From Musa acuminata AAA Group (Eukaryota > Streptophyta > Magnoliopsida > Zingiberales > Musaceae), in the NCBI RefSeq assembly GCF_036884655.1, contig NC_088355.1:22918501-22982500 (forward strand): DNA of 64,000 bases. The letters are read 5' to 3'. A program made the translations under genes and the position numbers. The notes below the pieces were generated by a model. That model saw only the letters and a list, made by a program, of their open reading frames with translations, was not told the DNA's origin and ran no database searches. Of this stretch, positions 52,574-63,907 are shown piece after piece; the stretch's first letter is position 1; the number at the start of each line of letters is the position of its first letter.

Positions 52574-55043
52574 TGTTAGGATCGAGAGCACTAAGAGGGG
52601 GGGGGGTGAATTAGTGCACCGGTAATCTTACAGCAATTTAAAAGCTAAAGCTGCGTTCGTCCGATAAAAAATGATTTCGATATAAAAGCAGAATCACAGT
52701 GCAGTTTGCGTCTAAGCGCAGTTTTGCGTCTAAGCGCAGTTTGCGTCTAAGCACAGTTTGCGTCTAAGCGCAGTTTGCGTTTAAGCACAGTTTGCGTCTA
52801 AGCGCAGTTTGCGTCTAAGCGCAGTTTGCGTCTAAACTCAGTTTTACGTCCAAACGCAGTTTTACGTCAAAACGCAGTTTTACGTCTAAACGCAGTTTTA
52901 CGTCTAAACGCAGTTTTGTGACTAAACGCAGTTTTACGTCTAAACGCAGTTTTACGTCTAAACGCAGTTTTACGTCTAAACGCAGTTTTGCGTCTAAACG
53001 CAGTTTTACGTCTAAACGTAATTTTACGTCTAAATGTAGTTTTGCGTTTAAAAGCAGTTTTGAACCTTGAAAAGCGTTTTACGTAGAAAGCAATTTGCAG
53101 TTATAAATGGAATCCGAATGTAAGCGTAAACTGCAGTGTGAAGATCGTACGAAAACACGATTTACGTTTGAATGCAGATTCTGAAAGATCAGAGCTTAGA
53201 AACTCGTTCGTAAAGGCGCAGAGGGCAGTAGCAATGTAGGAGGTTTGCAGTAATGATAAAGTGCTCAAGGTAAAAGCAAACCAGAGATTTAGAGTGGTTC
53301 GGTCAGTCTTGACCTACTCCACTTTTGGCTTCCTCCTCCGACGAGGTCACCGACGTCAACTAGCTGCCTTCCTTCAATGGGCGAAGGCTAACTGCCCTTT
53401 TACAGTTTCTCTCCTTTTGACAGGCTCAGGAGACAACCTTTACAGATCCTTTCTCTCCTCTCTTTACAACTCAAGACTTGAAGAACAGAAGGAGGAGAAC
53501 TTTAGGACTTTACACAAATTTGAGCTCTTAGAATCACTGAAAAGATCAAGAATTCGGTGTGGATCTGTTTCCTTTCAGTGTTGAATGGGTGGGGTATTTA
53601 TAGGCCCCAACCCAATTCAAATTTGGAGCTCAAAACGATCAAATCCCGGAATTCCGGGATCAGGCGGTTTCACCTCTTGACTGGAGAGGTGGCACCGCCT
53701 GGCAGAGCTCGAAGACTGAGCTCAGGCGATTGCACCTCTCTGCCAGAGCTCGAAGACTGAGCTCAGTGGTTGCATCGCCTGGCAGAGCTCGAAGTCTGAG
53801 CTCGGTGGTTGCATCACCTGGCAGAGCTCGAAACTGAGCTCAGGCTGATGCACCTCTCTGCCAGAGGTGGTTGCACCTCTCTGCCAGAGCTCGAAGATCG
53901 AGCTCAGGCGATGCATCTCCTGTCCAAAGAGGTTGCACCTCTCTGCCTAGAGCTCGAAGACCGAGCTCGGTGGTTGCACCTCTTGGCAGAGCTCGAAACT
54001 TGAGCTCTGGCGGTGCTACCTCTTGACAGAGGAGGTTGCACCGCCCAGTCTCGCTTGGAGACTGAGCCCTGGGCGGTTGCACCTCTTGGCTGGGGCGGTT
54101 GCACCTCTTTTACTATTCCAGCTCACTTGGTTTGGCTCCAAACTTGGTCCAAACCAGTCCGAACTTGGGCCTAATTGGCCCCTACTTGGGTTATAGGATT
54201 AACACCTAATCCTAACCCTAATTAACGTGCTAACTATGAATTTAAAGACATTTTCTAAGCTATTACAAAGTCCGCAAGTCAAGACTTCTTCTAGCGAGCT
54301 TCCGGCAAACTTCCGGCGGTCTTCCGATGAACTCTCGGAAACCATTCTGCGGACTCCCGGCAAGCTCCTAGACTTCACGATTTGATCTTAGCGAGTTCCA
54401 ACGAGCTTCGTCGGCAAGCTCCGATCTTTCTCGGCGAGCTCCGTGAACTTCCAACGAACCTTCCGGCGAGCTTCCGAAAAACCCTTCGGCAAGCTCCCAA
54501 CTCATTCTCGGCTAGTTCCGGTAGCATTCCCGACGAACCTTCGGACTTCCGTCGAACTCTCGAACTCGCAACAAATCCTTCGCGCTTGACTCCGACACTT
54601 TGTTTCGCTTTATGTCTTCATCGTTATCATAGTTAATCCTGCACAACAAAACAAAACTTCAATCGAGACAATTAATCCTAAGCAATTAACCAAGTTGTCC
54701 GACATGTCATTGGTCCCTCGACGCTTCGTCCGATTCTTCGGCGCATCGTCCTCTCGTGCAGCCTATTGCCCAATCGGCCAGTTGACTCCGCAACTCCGAT
54801 ATCCTTGGCACAATACCCGCTCTTCTTGGCCCGATGCCCGAGTCCACGGCCCGAAGCCTTCTGTCGATACGCCGACCGATCCACCGGCCCGACGTCCAAT
54901 CTTCTGACATGTTCCTTCGGCACAACATGATTTTCCTGCTTTAATTGTCTCATCCTGATCGAAGCATCCTGCGTCACTCAAAACGCAGATTAAATCATAA
55001 ACATATATCAAGTAGTTTCATCATCAAAATACGAGATTCAACA
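52574..55043 (-). repeat. 3' LTR of E5 (type B)
   Basis: Minus strand TGTTGAATCTCGT at 55043 to CGATCCTAACA at 52574. G10 tract, 17/18-bp array (52701-53065), TATA-like site 53595-53604, GC-rich repeats (53660-54115), CTTCCG region (54290-54560). Confidence 0.92.
52701..53065. repeat. 17/18-bp tandem array in 3' LTR of E5
   Basis: About 20 units. The first eight are mostly 17 bp (GCAGTTTGCGTCTAAGC); later ones are 18 bp (GCAGTTTTACGTCTAAAC). The 5' LTR carries the same order with a few base changes. Confidence 0.9.
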
Positions 55044-55059
55044 ATCTCCCCCTTTTTGA
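55044..55059 (-). other. Polypurine tract of E5
   Basis: On the minus strand TCAAAAAGGGGGAGAT directly precedes the 3' LTR start. Confidence 0.88.
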
Positions 55060-57645
55060 TGATGACAACCACTTGATGACGGAGTTAAACTTAACTCCCG
55101 GAGTTTAAACAAACTCCCCCTATCAATATGCCATATTGATAGAACCTTGAATTCAAACTGAATTCAAGTCATTGCAATATTCATCATGAATACTTGCAAT
55201 ACGTCAACATGAATATATGCATAAACTTATGCGTCACATGTCATGTCATCAACATACTTTCATCAACATACTTCTCCCCCTTTGTCATCAACAAAAAGGA
55301 GAAGTATCACAATCAAGTGTTTGTGATATTGATTCAACTCATTGCATGAAAAACATAGTATCAAGTTTTATCATCATGCAATCTTGGAGCTAGAAGATTT
55401 AGCAAGTGTTATATCATGCTTAGAACATTCATGCTATCAAGTTTTAGATATTCAAGTTTTATAACATATAAGATAGCACTTTTGGTAATGTTCAAGATAG
55501 CAAGTTCTATATCATGCAAGCTAGCAAATTAGAGATGTTCAAGAAGGCAACTCTTGCTTCTTGAAAATTTTGCTCACTTTGCTAGATGCGCAAGTTAGCA
55601 TTTTTGCCTCTTGAGATAGGCAAGATAGCACATTTGTTTCTTTTGAGATAGCAACTTTTTGCTTCTCTTTAGACCAACAAGCTAGCAATTTTTATGATAT
55701 ACAAGTTTCACAATATATAAGCTAGCAAAGATTTCGAAAGCAAATGCAAGATAAATTTCTTGTGTAAGTTCATGATTCTTGCTTCCTATTGCAATGTGCA
55801 AATTGCAAGTTTTGCTTCTTGAGATATTCAAGATAGTGATGTTCAAGAAGACAATTTTTCTTCTTGAAATAAGCAAGTTAGCAATCTTTGCTTCTTAAAA
55901 TAGGTAAGCTAGCAATCAAGTTTTTGCATCTTCTTGACTTGTACAAGCTAGCTATCTCCCCCTTTGTCATTGTAAAAATGAAAGAGAGAATACAGTTTTG
56001 TAGTTCTCTTTTCCTTTTAGAACGATTTCAAAATCATGACAAATGATGGATAATCAAGTTATGAATGTCAAGACAATCTTTCATCATGAATATTTTATCA
56101 TTGCATGCATCATTATCATAACTTGAAGTATTACATGCATGATATCATATCACCATTCATAATTACATTAATATTTCAATATAACAATTTCTTCTCAAAA
56201 TGTGTAACTTGGCACTCATAGCATTTTAAATCATGATTTACATCATATGCAATACATCACATCATAATTAGAAAGCACAAGTATTGCATGCATAATTGTA
56301 CATCATAAATGTTTCATATCATGATGGTATCAATTTTGTCAAATTATATCCTACCATGCATGATCAAAACTTCTCCCCATTTTATCATTGAAAACAAGAA
56401 GAAAGTAGGGGGAAGAGCATAAAAGTGTTAAATATTTCAATCATTTCAAGGCATTTACATCATAGATCAAGTCATGATTCGTGATTCATCATAAAGCAGA
56501 TTAGTTTTCAATCATCACATAAGGCATTTAAGGAATTTTTGAAACATAGGAGAATGATTAAATTAAGCATACAATGTTTCAATCCAATTCAAGTCATGAA
56601 TATCAATGCTTTCATATTGTGAGTATCAATTCATGAATACCACAAGATATTATTTGTGACTTCAATTTTGCAAGATCAAGATTATGATTTAGATAAAACT
56701 TATTCAAATCAAATTATTAATTTGAAATTCATAATCTAGTCATTAAAATTAATTTCGAGATTCACAAAATATCATGAAATCATTAATCTCGATCAGATGG
56801 GAAAAGCATTTTTTAAGAGATTCTTTTTCACCTAAGCATGCCTTAGTCTTTATATGCCAAATTAAGATAATCATTAAAGTTCAAGACATAAGGCAAAGAA
56901 ATCTTATATTATGAAATATATGATATCAAGGCTCATGATTCATTCGAAAAGATATAGTACAAAGAGCAACTTGAAACATTCTTATCAAGATCACATTTTA
57001 ATAATTATTCTCTTTAGCAAAGAATCACAAAAGCACTTTATTTTTGCATAAGAAATCACATTGTGTTATGATTTATAAATTTTTTTTCTGCACACGAATC
57101 ATAGGAGATATGAATGTGAAACAAATCTTTGCAAGCAAAAACACTATCATTCATATTTCAAGATGGAGTTTATAAGCATGAATCATTTCATCAAATCAAT
57201 TTTAGAAAAATATTTTTCATAAGTGTATGAGAAAATCCGATTGTTAGGATACCAATTGTTAAGTGAATCCGAAAATGAAATTAACATTTTCATATATTCA
57301 GACATGATTTTTGCTATAGATCTTGAAATTAAATCAAGAAGATCAAACAAGCTCATGATCATGGATAACTTAAAATCACATGCATAAAATTGTTAATAAC
57401 CATTTCATATTACATCTTTATGCATCACTTTAAATCAAACGTGATTTCATTCAACAATGTTAATTAAACATGATACACATTATTACTTCTTAACCATGAT
57501 CAAAATCATTTTGTTTGTTTATCATAAAATATGCAATTATTTTCGAAATTATCAGCATGATCATAATTTTTGTATTTTTATTTTTAAACATGTAATTTTC
57601 AAGAAAATTAATTCTAAACTAAAAAAGAAATATATCATGAAGGCA
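55060..57645 (-). mobile_element. Non-coding internal region of E5
   Basis: 2.6 kb of AT-rich DNA with GCAAGCTAGCAA-like words at 55480-55960 and ATCATG-rich sequence beyond. Two extra polypurine-like motifs (minus strand GACAAAGGGGGAGA) lie at 55270-55289 and 55953-55970. At 57242-57270 a motif like the PBS/LTR joint (ATACCAATTGTTA) occurs. No pol remnant is recognised. Confidence 0.75.
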
Positions 57646-58557
57646 TCAAGTAATTTCAAAATAAACCAAAGGCATTTTAATTACCTCGATGTCGTAGGCT
57701 GGTAAGGCGTATTTTGTCGCCTCGCTTTTGTTGACTTTCTCGTCTTCAGATGAGCTCGATTCATCCCAATTTTTGTTCTTCTTCTTGCGTTTAAAGCAAG
57801 TAGTTCCATTCTTTTTACTTTTTAATTTTCGTTTCATTTGTAGTTTAAGTTCACCATCACTTGAGCTTATGCTCGAGTGGTCTTCAAATGTTCTATGTCC
57901 CAAATCCTTCCTGTTCTTTGGAAGGTGGTTCTCAAGTTCTTCACGTGCATTGCACGTCATTTCATATGTGATCAATGAACCAATTAGTTCTTCAAGTGGA
58001 AATTGGTTCAAGTTTTTCGATTCTTGAATAGCAGTTACTTTTGAATCCCAAGTTTTAGAAAGTGAGCGCAAAACTTTGTTAACGAGTTCAAAATCCGAAA
58101 AGCTTTTACCAAGTGATTTTAAACCATTGACGACATCCGTAAAACGGGTGTACATGTCAACAACGGTTTCGCTTGGTTTCATATGAAAAAGCTCGAAATC
58201 AAGCAGTAAAATATTAACTTTCGAGTCTTTGACTCTACTAGTTCCCTCGTGCGTGATTTCAAGAGTGCGCCAAATATCGAAAGCCGTTTCACACGTAGAA
58301 ATCCGATTGAACTCATTTTTGTCCAATGCGCAAAATAAGGCATTCATAGCTTTTGCGTTTAAAGAAAAATTCTTCTTCTCCAAAACCGACCATTCGTTCA
58401 TCGGTTTGGAGGGAAGTTGAAAACCGTTTTCAATGATATTCCATAAATCCAGATTTAGAGAAATTAAGAAAACTCTCATTCGAGTTTTCCAATAAGTGTA
58501 GTCCAATCCGTTAAAGAACGGTGGACGAAAGACCGAACAGCCCTCTTGAAAAGTCAT
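57646..58557 (-). CDS. gag: Copia-type gag polyprotein (UBN2 domain) of E5, intact frame
   Basis: 303 residues from ATG 58555-58557, about 37 bp after the PBS. Order: MTFQEGCSVFRPPFFNGLDY, YWKTRMRVFLISLNLDLW, WSVLEKKNFSLNAKAMNALF, AFDIWRTLEITHEGTSRVKD, MYTRFTDVVNGLKSLGKSF and LNQFPLEELIGSLITYEM. The tail is basic (KLQMKRKLKSKKNGTTCFKR) then acidic. As in the E1 gag, TTCF is followed at once by KRKKKNKNWDE, so there is no CCHC knuckle. The final residues EVIKMPLVYFEIT are encoded across GAG/GTAATT. It is the best candidate in the window for a translated protein, but expression is unproven. Confidence 0.87.
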   Translation of the reverse strand: MTFQEGCSVFRPPFFNGLDYTYWKTRMRVFLISLNLDLWNIIENGFQLPSKPMNEWSVLEKKNFSLNAKAMNALFCALDKNEFNRISTCETAFDIWRTLEITHEGTSRVKDSKVNILLLDFELFHMKPSETVVDMYTRFTDVVNGLKSLGKSFSDFELVNKVLRSLSKTWDSKVTAIQESKNLNQFPLEELIGSLITYEMTCNAREELENHLPKNRKDLGHRTFEDHSSISSSDGELKLQMKRKLKSKKNGTTCFKRKKKNKNWDESSSSEDEKVNKSEATKYALPAYDIEVIKMPLVYFEIT

Positions 58558-58593
58558 TTCTCTCGGGTGTAAATCCGAAATGAGAAATACCCC

Positions 58594-58607
58594 GCTCTGA
58601 TACCAAT
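58594..58607 (-). other. Primer-binding site of E5
   Basis: On the minus strand ATTGGTATCAGAGC next to the LTR end CTAACA. Confidence 0.92.
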
Positions 58608-61118
58608 TGTTAGGATCGAGAACACTAAGAGGGGGGGGGGGGTGAATTAGTGCACCGGTAATCTTACAGCAATTTAAAAGCTAAAGCTGCGTTCGTCCGA
58701 TAAAAAATGATTTTGATATAAAAGCAGAATCACAGTGCAGTTTGCGTCTAAGCGCAGTTTTGCGTCTAAGCGCAGTTTGCGTCTAAACACAGTTTGCGTC
58801 TAAGCGCAGTTTGCATCTAAGCACAGTTTGCGTCTAAGCGCAGTTTGCGTCTAAGCGCAGTTTGCGTCTAAACTCAGTTTTACGTCCAAACGCAGTTTTA
58901 CGTCAAAACGCAGTTTTACGTCTAAACGCAGTTTTACGTCTAAACGCAGTTTTGCGTCTAAACGCAGTTTTACGTCTAAACGCAGTTTTACGTCTAAACG
59001 CAGTTTTACGTCTAAACGTAGTTTTGCGTCTAAACGCAGTTTTACGTCTAAACGTAATTTTACGTCTAAATGTAGTTTTGCGTCTAAAAGCAGTTTTGAA
59101 CCTTGAAAAGCGTTTTACGTAGAAAGCAATTTGCAGTTATAAATGGAATCTGAATGTAAGCGTAAACTGCAGTGTGAAGATCGTACGAAAACACGATTTA
59201 CGTTTGAATGCAGATTCTGAAAGATCAGAGCTTAGAAACTCGTTCGTAAAGGCGCAGAGGGCAGTAGCAATGTAGGAGGTTTGCAGTAATGATAAAGTGC
59301 TCAAGGTAAAAGCAAACCAGAGATTTAGAGTGGTTCGGTCAGTCTTGACCTACTCCACTTTTGGCTTCCTCCTCCGACGAGGTCACCGACGTCAACTAGC
59401 TGCCTTCCTTCAATGGGCGAAGGCTAACTGCCCTTTTATAGTTTCTCTCCTTTTGACAGGCTTAGGAGACAACCTTTACAGATCCTTTCTCTCCTCTCTT
59501 TACAACTCAAGACTTGAAGAACAGAAGGAGGAGAACTTTAGGACTTTACACAAATTTGAGCTCTTAGAATCACTGAAAAGATCAAGAATTCGGTGTGGAT
59601 CTGTTTCCTTTCAGTGTTGAATGGGTGGGGTATTTATAGGCCCCAACCCAATTCAAATTTGGAGCTCAAAACGATCAAATCCCGAAATTTCGGGATCAGG
59701 CGGTTGCACCTCTTGACTGGAGAGGTGGCACCGCCTGGCAGAGCTCGAAGACTGAGCTCAGGCGATTGCACCTCTCTGCCAGAGCTCGAAGACTGAGCTC
59801 AGTGGTTGCATCGCCTGGCAGAGCTCGAAGTCTGAGCTCGGTGGTTGCATCACCTGGCAGAGCTCGAAACTGAGCTCAGGCTGATGCACCTCTCTGCCAG
59901 AGGTGGTTGCACCTCTCTGCCAGAGCTCGAAGACCGAGCTCAGGCGATGCATCTCCTGTCCAAAGAGGTTGCACCTCTCTGCCTAGAGCTCGAAGACCGA
60001 GCTCGGTGGTTGCACCTCTTGGCAGAGCTCGAAACTTGAGCTCTGGCGGTGCTACCTCTTGACAGAGGAGGTTGCACCGCCCAGTCTCGCTTGGAGACTG
60101 AGCCCTGGGCGGTTGCACCTCTTGGCTGGGGCGGTTGCACCGCCCAATCTCGCTGGGAGACATAGCCTGGGCGGTTGCACCTCTTTTACTATTCCAGCTC
60201 ACTTGGTTTAGCTCCAAACTTGGTCCAAACCAGTCCGAACTTGGGCCTAATTGGCCCCTACTTGGGTTATAGGATTAACACCTAATCCTAACCCTAATTA
60301 ACGTGCTAACTATGAATTTAAAGACATTTTCTAAGCTATTACAAAGTCCGCAAGTCAAGACTTCTTCTAGCGAGCTTCCGGCAAACTTCCGGCGGTCTTC
60401 CGATGAACTCTCGGAAACCATTCTGCGGACTCCCGGCAAGCTCCTAGACTTCACGATTTGATCTTAGCGAGTTCCAACGAGCTTCGTCGGCAAGCTCCGA
60501 TCTTTCTCGGCGAGCTCCGTGAACTTCCAACGAACCTTCCGGCGAGCTTCCAAAAACCCTTCGGCAAGCTCCCAACTCATTCTCGGCTAGTTCCGGTAGC
60601 ATTCCCGACGAACCTTCGGACTTCCGTCGAACTCTCGAACTCGCAACAAATCCTTCGCGCTTGACTCCGACACTTTGTTTCGCTTTATGTCTTCATCGTT
60701 ATCATAGTTAATCCTGCACAACAAAACAAAACTTCAATCGAGACAATTAATCCTAAGCAATTAACCAAGTTGTCCGACATGTCATTGGTCCCTCGACGCT
60801 TCGTCCGATTCATCGGCGCATCGTCCTCTCGTGCAGCCTATTGCCCAATCGGCCAGTTGACTCCGCAACTCCGATATCCTTGGCACAATACCCGCTCTTC
60901 TTGGCCCGATGCCCGAGTCCACGGCCCGAAGCCTTCTGTCGATACGCCGACCGATCCACCGGCCCGACGTCCAATCTTCTGACATGTTCCTTCGGCACAA
61001 CATTATTTTCCTGCTTTAATTGTCTCATCCTAATCGAAGCATCCTGCGTCACTCAAAACGCAGATTAAATCATAAACATATATCAAGTAGTTTCATCATC
61101 AAAATACGAGATTCAACA
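58608..61118 (-). repeat. 5' LTR of E5 (type B)
   Basis: 2511 bp. G12 tract, 17/18-bp array at 58737-59096, GC-rich repeats 59695-60190 and CTTCCG region. It matches the 3' LTR nearly throughout; differences include the extra GC-rich block and the G-tract length (12 against 10). Confidence 0.92.
59631..59640 (-). promoter_or_regulatory. TATA-like box in 5' LTR of E5
   Basis: On the minus strand CCTATAAATA. The sequence from here to 58608 (about 1 kb, including the 17/18-bp array) would be transcribed as leader. Confidence 0.55.
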
Positions 61119-61123
61119 TGCTT
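61119..61123. other. Target-site duplication tgctt, right
   Basis: Second copy of tgctt; LINE sequence continues immediately. Confidence 0.92.
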
Positions 61124-62318
61124 TAACTTCATCTAAATTCTCAATAAGATTACCATATTTGTCTTTACATTTTTTGATGCGATTAACGGCCCTTCGAGTA
61201 GCAATGGATGCATAGAAAAACTTAGTATTGGAATCTCCTAGAGTTAGCCAATGCTGTCGAGACTTCTGCTTTGTAAAAATTTCTTCCTGCTTTAAGGCTT
61301 GCATGAAGTTACTTCTGGCTTCTGTCTCTTTGTAGATAAGATTCTCATCTTGGGGCTGAAGTTGTAGCTCATATTGTATTGCCATTAGTTCCTTTCTATA
61401 AATTTGAACCCGAGTGGTAATATTTCCAAAGGTGTTTGTATTCCACTCCTTTAGTGCCGCTTTGCAAACTTTGAGCTTTTAGCATAAGATGTAAAGTGGC
61501 GAACCATGTATATTAATATTCCAAGCCGATCTGATAATATCAAGGAAATGAGGATGAGTACTCCACATGTTAAAGAATCTAAATGGTTTCTTGCCTCTAG
61601 GTGTTACTTTCTCTGCGTGTATATACATTAAGGAATGATCATAAACCAATGGTGCATCATACTCAAGAAGTGAATCAGGGTAAACTGTTAACCATTCTTG
61701 GTTAATCAAACATCTGTCTAGTCGAGCCATTATTTTTCTGTTACCATCGCCTTGATTACTCTAGGAGAGCCAATTGCCCATAGATTTCATATCAATCAAT
61801 GAGGCAGTGTCTATATAATCATTAAATCTTTGAAGCTGACTTTCAAAATGCTATCTACCCCTCACTTTTTTATTTGTGTATCGAACAATATTAAAGTCAC
61901 CAAGAACAATCCACGACATATTAAGACAGTTATTTGCAATGTTAGTCAGATCGGTCCAAAGTGTATTTCTTTCTTGCATACTATTTGAAGCATATATACC
62001 AATAAAATTGAATTGACAGTCATTCTTTTTGTCCTCCACCTTAAGATGAATGAATTGATCGGTAGTAGAAATAAACCAAGCATTAATGGAGTTAGGATGC
62101 CATAAGACCCATATTCTACCAAATGTTTTACTAGAGTCATTAGTAAACAGTTCTGCGTCCGGCCATATTAAATTCTTTTGAGCAAGAACGAGCGATTTTT
62201 TTATTTTTGTTTCTACGAGAATAGCAATATCACATGTGGTAGACTTGATTATTCTGTTGAGCTCCCGACATTTTTCAGGCTTATTAAGTCCACGAACATT
62301 CCAGCAAATTATCTTCAT
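61124..62318 (-). pseudogene. LINE ORF2 endonuclease and linker (L5, part 2)
   Basis: 61851-62318 starts MKIICWNVRGLNKPEKCREL, a standard start of the LINE endonuclease, with VETKI (catalytic glutamate) and IVLGDFNIV (aspartate and asparagine). It breaks by frameshift near 61850. 61479-61730 carries ARLDRCLI and PLVYDHSLMYIH, with the D-H-S end motif intact. 61113-61385 is the linker (YELQLQPQDENLIYKETEAR, FFYASIATRRAVNRIK). Together with part 1 this is a nearly complete ORF2 with a few lesions. Confidence 0.88.
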
Positions 62319-63696
62319 CAGAAAAAGAAAGTAAGGTATTCATTCTACGACTTTGAATGGATAGTACCATCCTTTTTCTTATCCTTAGGTTTTCATTTTC
62401 CTCCCACACAATATCTTTACCTTTTAAGGCTTTATTTCTATATTTATCCACTTCATCCACAACTATCAAATTTTTAAACTTTATACCTTGAGTTAAGTAG
62501 TCTGATTGTTGAGGCACAATATCCTAGTTAGTATGATTTATTGATGCATGAGATAGTTGAGGCAGAATATCCTTACTAACAAGGTTTGTTGGGGCCTGTG
62601 TTTGTTGTGGCAGAATATCCTTGCTGGCGATGTTTCTGGTGCTTGAGTTTGTTGAGTCACAATGTCTTGGTTGGCATGTTGAGTGGATATTGGAATTCCT
62701 GTTGTGGATGGATCCGGTAATATAGTAAGAGATAAAGTTTCCAACTTCTACTTCTCCTGTCCATGAGTACCATGGGCTGTTGTGGAAAGCTCCGACATAA
62801 TAGGGAGAGATAAAGTTCCTTATTTGTCTTGTCTATGGCGCTGTCCCTGCGAGTCGAAATGCTCACTCGTCTGCGTCACCACCGGTTCTACTACCATTAG
62901 GGGAGGTTCACCTTGTTGCTGAGGCATCTGACGTGGCCTATAGATCTTATTAATTGGTTTCGGGGTTTGTTGACAGGCTCCATTTGCATGACCAAAAGAT
63001 AAGCAACTCTTGCATCATTGTGGCTTCCAAGAATATAAGACATATACCTTACGAGTGTTCCCTTCAAGATCACGATAAAAAACCTCATTAGGGAGATCTT
63101 CGTCAGAGGAAACCAGTACACATGCTCGGGCAAATGTTAATCTCATCTGCGCAGCTGTTGCTTTATCAATATAGAGTGGCTGTCCCAAAGTGCTGCATAA
63201 CTTTACAATAAAACGTCGACTCCAAAGATGTAGAGGGAGACCTTGAAACGATACCCATAAGAGAATAGACTATAGACTGTCTAACTCCAAACGGACATCA
63301 GGGGACCAGCGTCGTAGAATCATTGGATGGCCATGAATAGTCCAGAACCCTTCAAGGACCCATTGCAAATCTTCTTTAGAGAATAGCTTGCAAACAAAGA
63401 AACCGTTCTCCAGCATATGAAGGTCAAATGCTGATGTTCCCCATCTAGTTTTTATAAATGACGATAGTGGGAAATAGGATATTTTGAGACCTACCACATA
63501 GCCAACAATCGCCATAGACCATGTCTCAATTAACTCTGCGGAATCATCTATCTCATACATAGCAATTTTCTTTTCAGCCTGGACTTCTGGAGCAAAGAAT
63601 TCCAAACTAAGGTCCGGGCTTTCAATTGGAGCCTTGAAGAAGCTAGTCCATGGCCGAGGTTCATTGGAAATAAGAGCAGGAGGCCGCGATCTAGAG
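62319..63696 (-). pseudogene. LINE ORF1 (L5)
   Basis: 63270-63696 reads RPWTSFFKAPIESPDLSLEF and EEAEK-like text, then LHMLENGFFVCKLFSKEDLQ, WVLEGFWTIHGHPMILRRWS; this is the DUF4283-type region of plant LINE ORF1, thought to bind RNA. 62897-63133 and 62284-62744 continue in other frames towards the ORF2 start, with a stop- and shift-rich middle. The frame upstream of 63696 (MGLISLGDRPPWNSIG) comes from the gypsy LTR, so the true ORF1 start is not visible. Confidence 0.78.
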
Positions 63697-63788
63697 CGCA
63701 ACTTGGAGGGAGGAACCCCTATAGAGTTCCAAGGAGGCCGATCCCCTAAAGAGATCAACCCCAAGTTTAGAATCTACAAGGGTTCTAA
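63697..63788 (+). repeat. 3' LTR of copy 3, right part
   Basis: GCAACTTGGAGGGAGGAACC to GGGTTCTAACA completes the LTR begun at 49653. About 12-14 bp of LTR present in sister copies at the split point are missing, and I see no clean LINE target duplication. Confidence 0.82.
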
Positions 63789-63907
63789 CATAGCCCGTTA
63801 GTCCAAGAAACCCTAGCAGTAATTTCACGTTTGTAGGTGTTCGGCCAGCCTTGCATTGCCTCAATTTTTGTTGGGTCTACCCCCACTCCTTCTTCTGATA
63901 TTAACAT
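63789..63907 (-). pseudogene. Short gypsy RT fragment of a different family
   Basis: On the minus strand reads ISEEGVGVDPTKIEAMQGWP, then out-of-frame remains. It is the segment after the RT palm, but differs from copies 1-3 (VGVDPTKIEAM). It lies between two LTRs pointing at each other. Confidence 0.72.

Larger units (their letters stand above)
52574..61118 (-). mobile_element. Complete gag-only copia-type element (E5, 8545 bp)
   Basis: All structural parts are present: target duplication tgctt, two LTRs (2470 and 2511 bp), PBS, gag, AT-rich internal region and polypurine tract. The internal region is 3564 bp and has only gag; there is no protease, integrase, RT or RNase H. This fits a large non-autonomous derivative that borrows its enzymes. 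LTR identity is very high by eye, with one ~46-bp insertion in the 5' LTR (about 60138-60183), so insertion is fairly recent. Confidence 0.92.
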
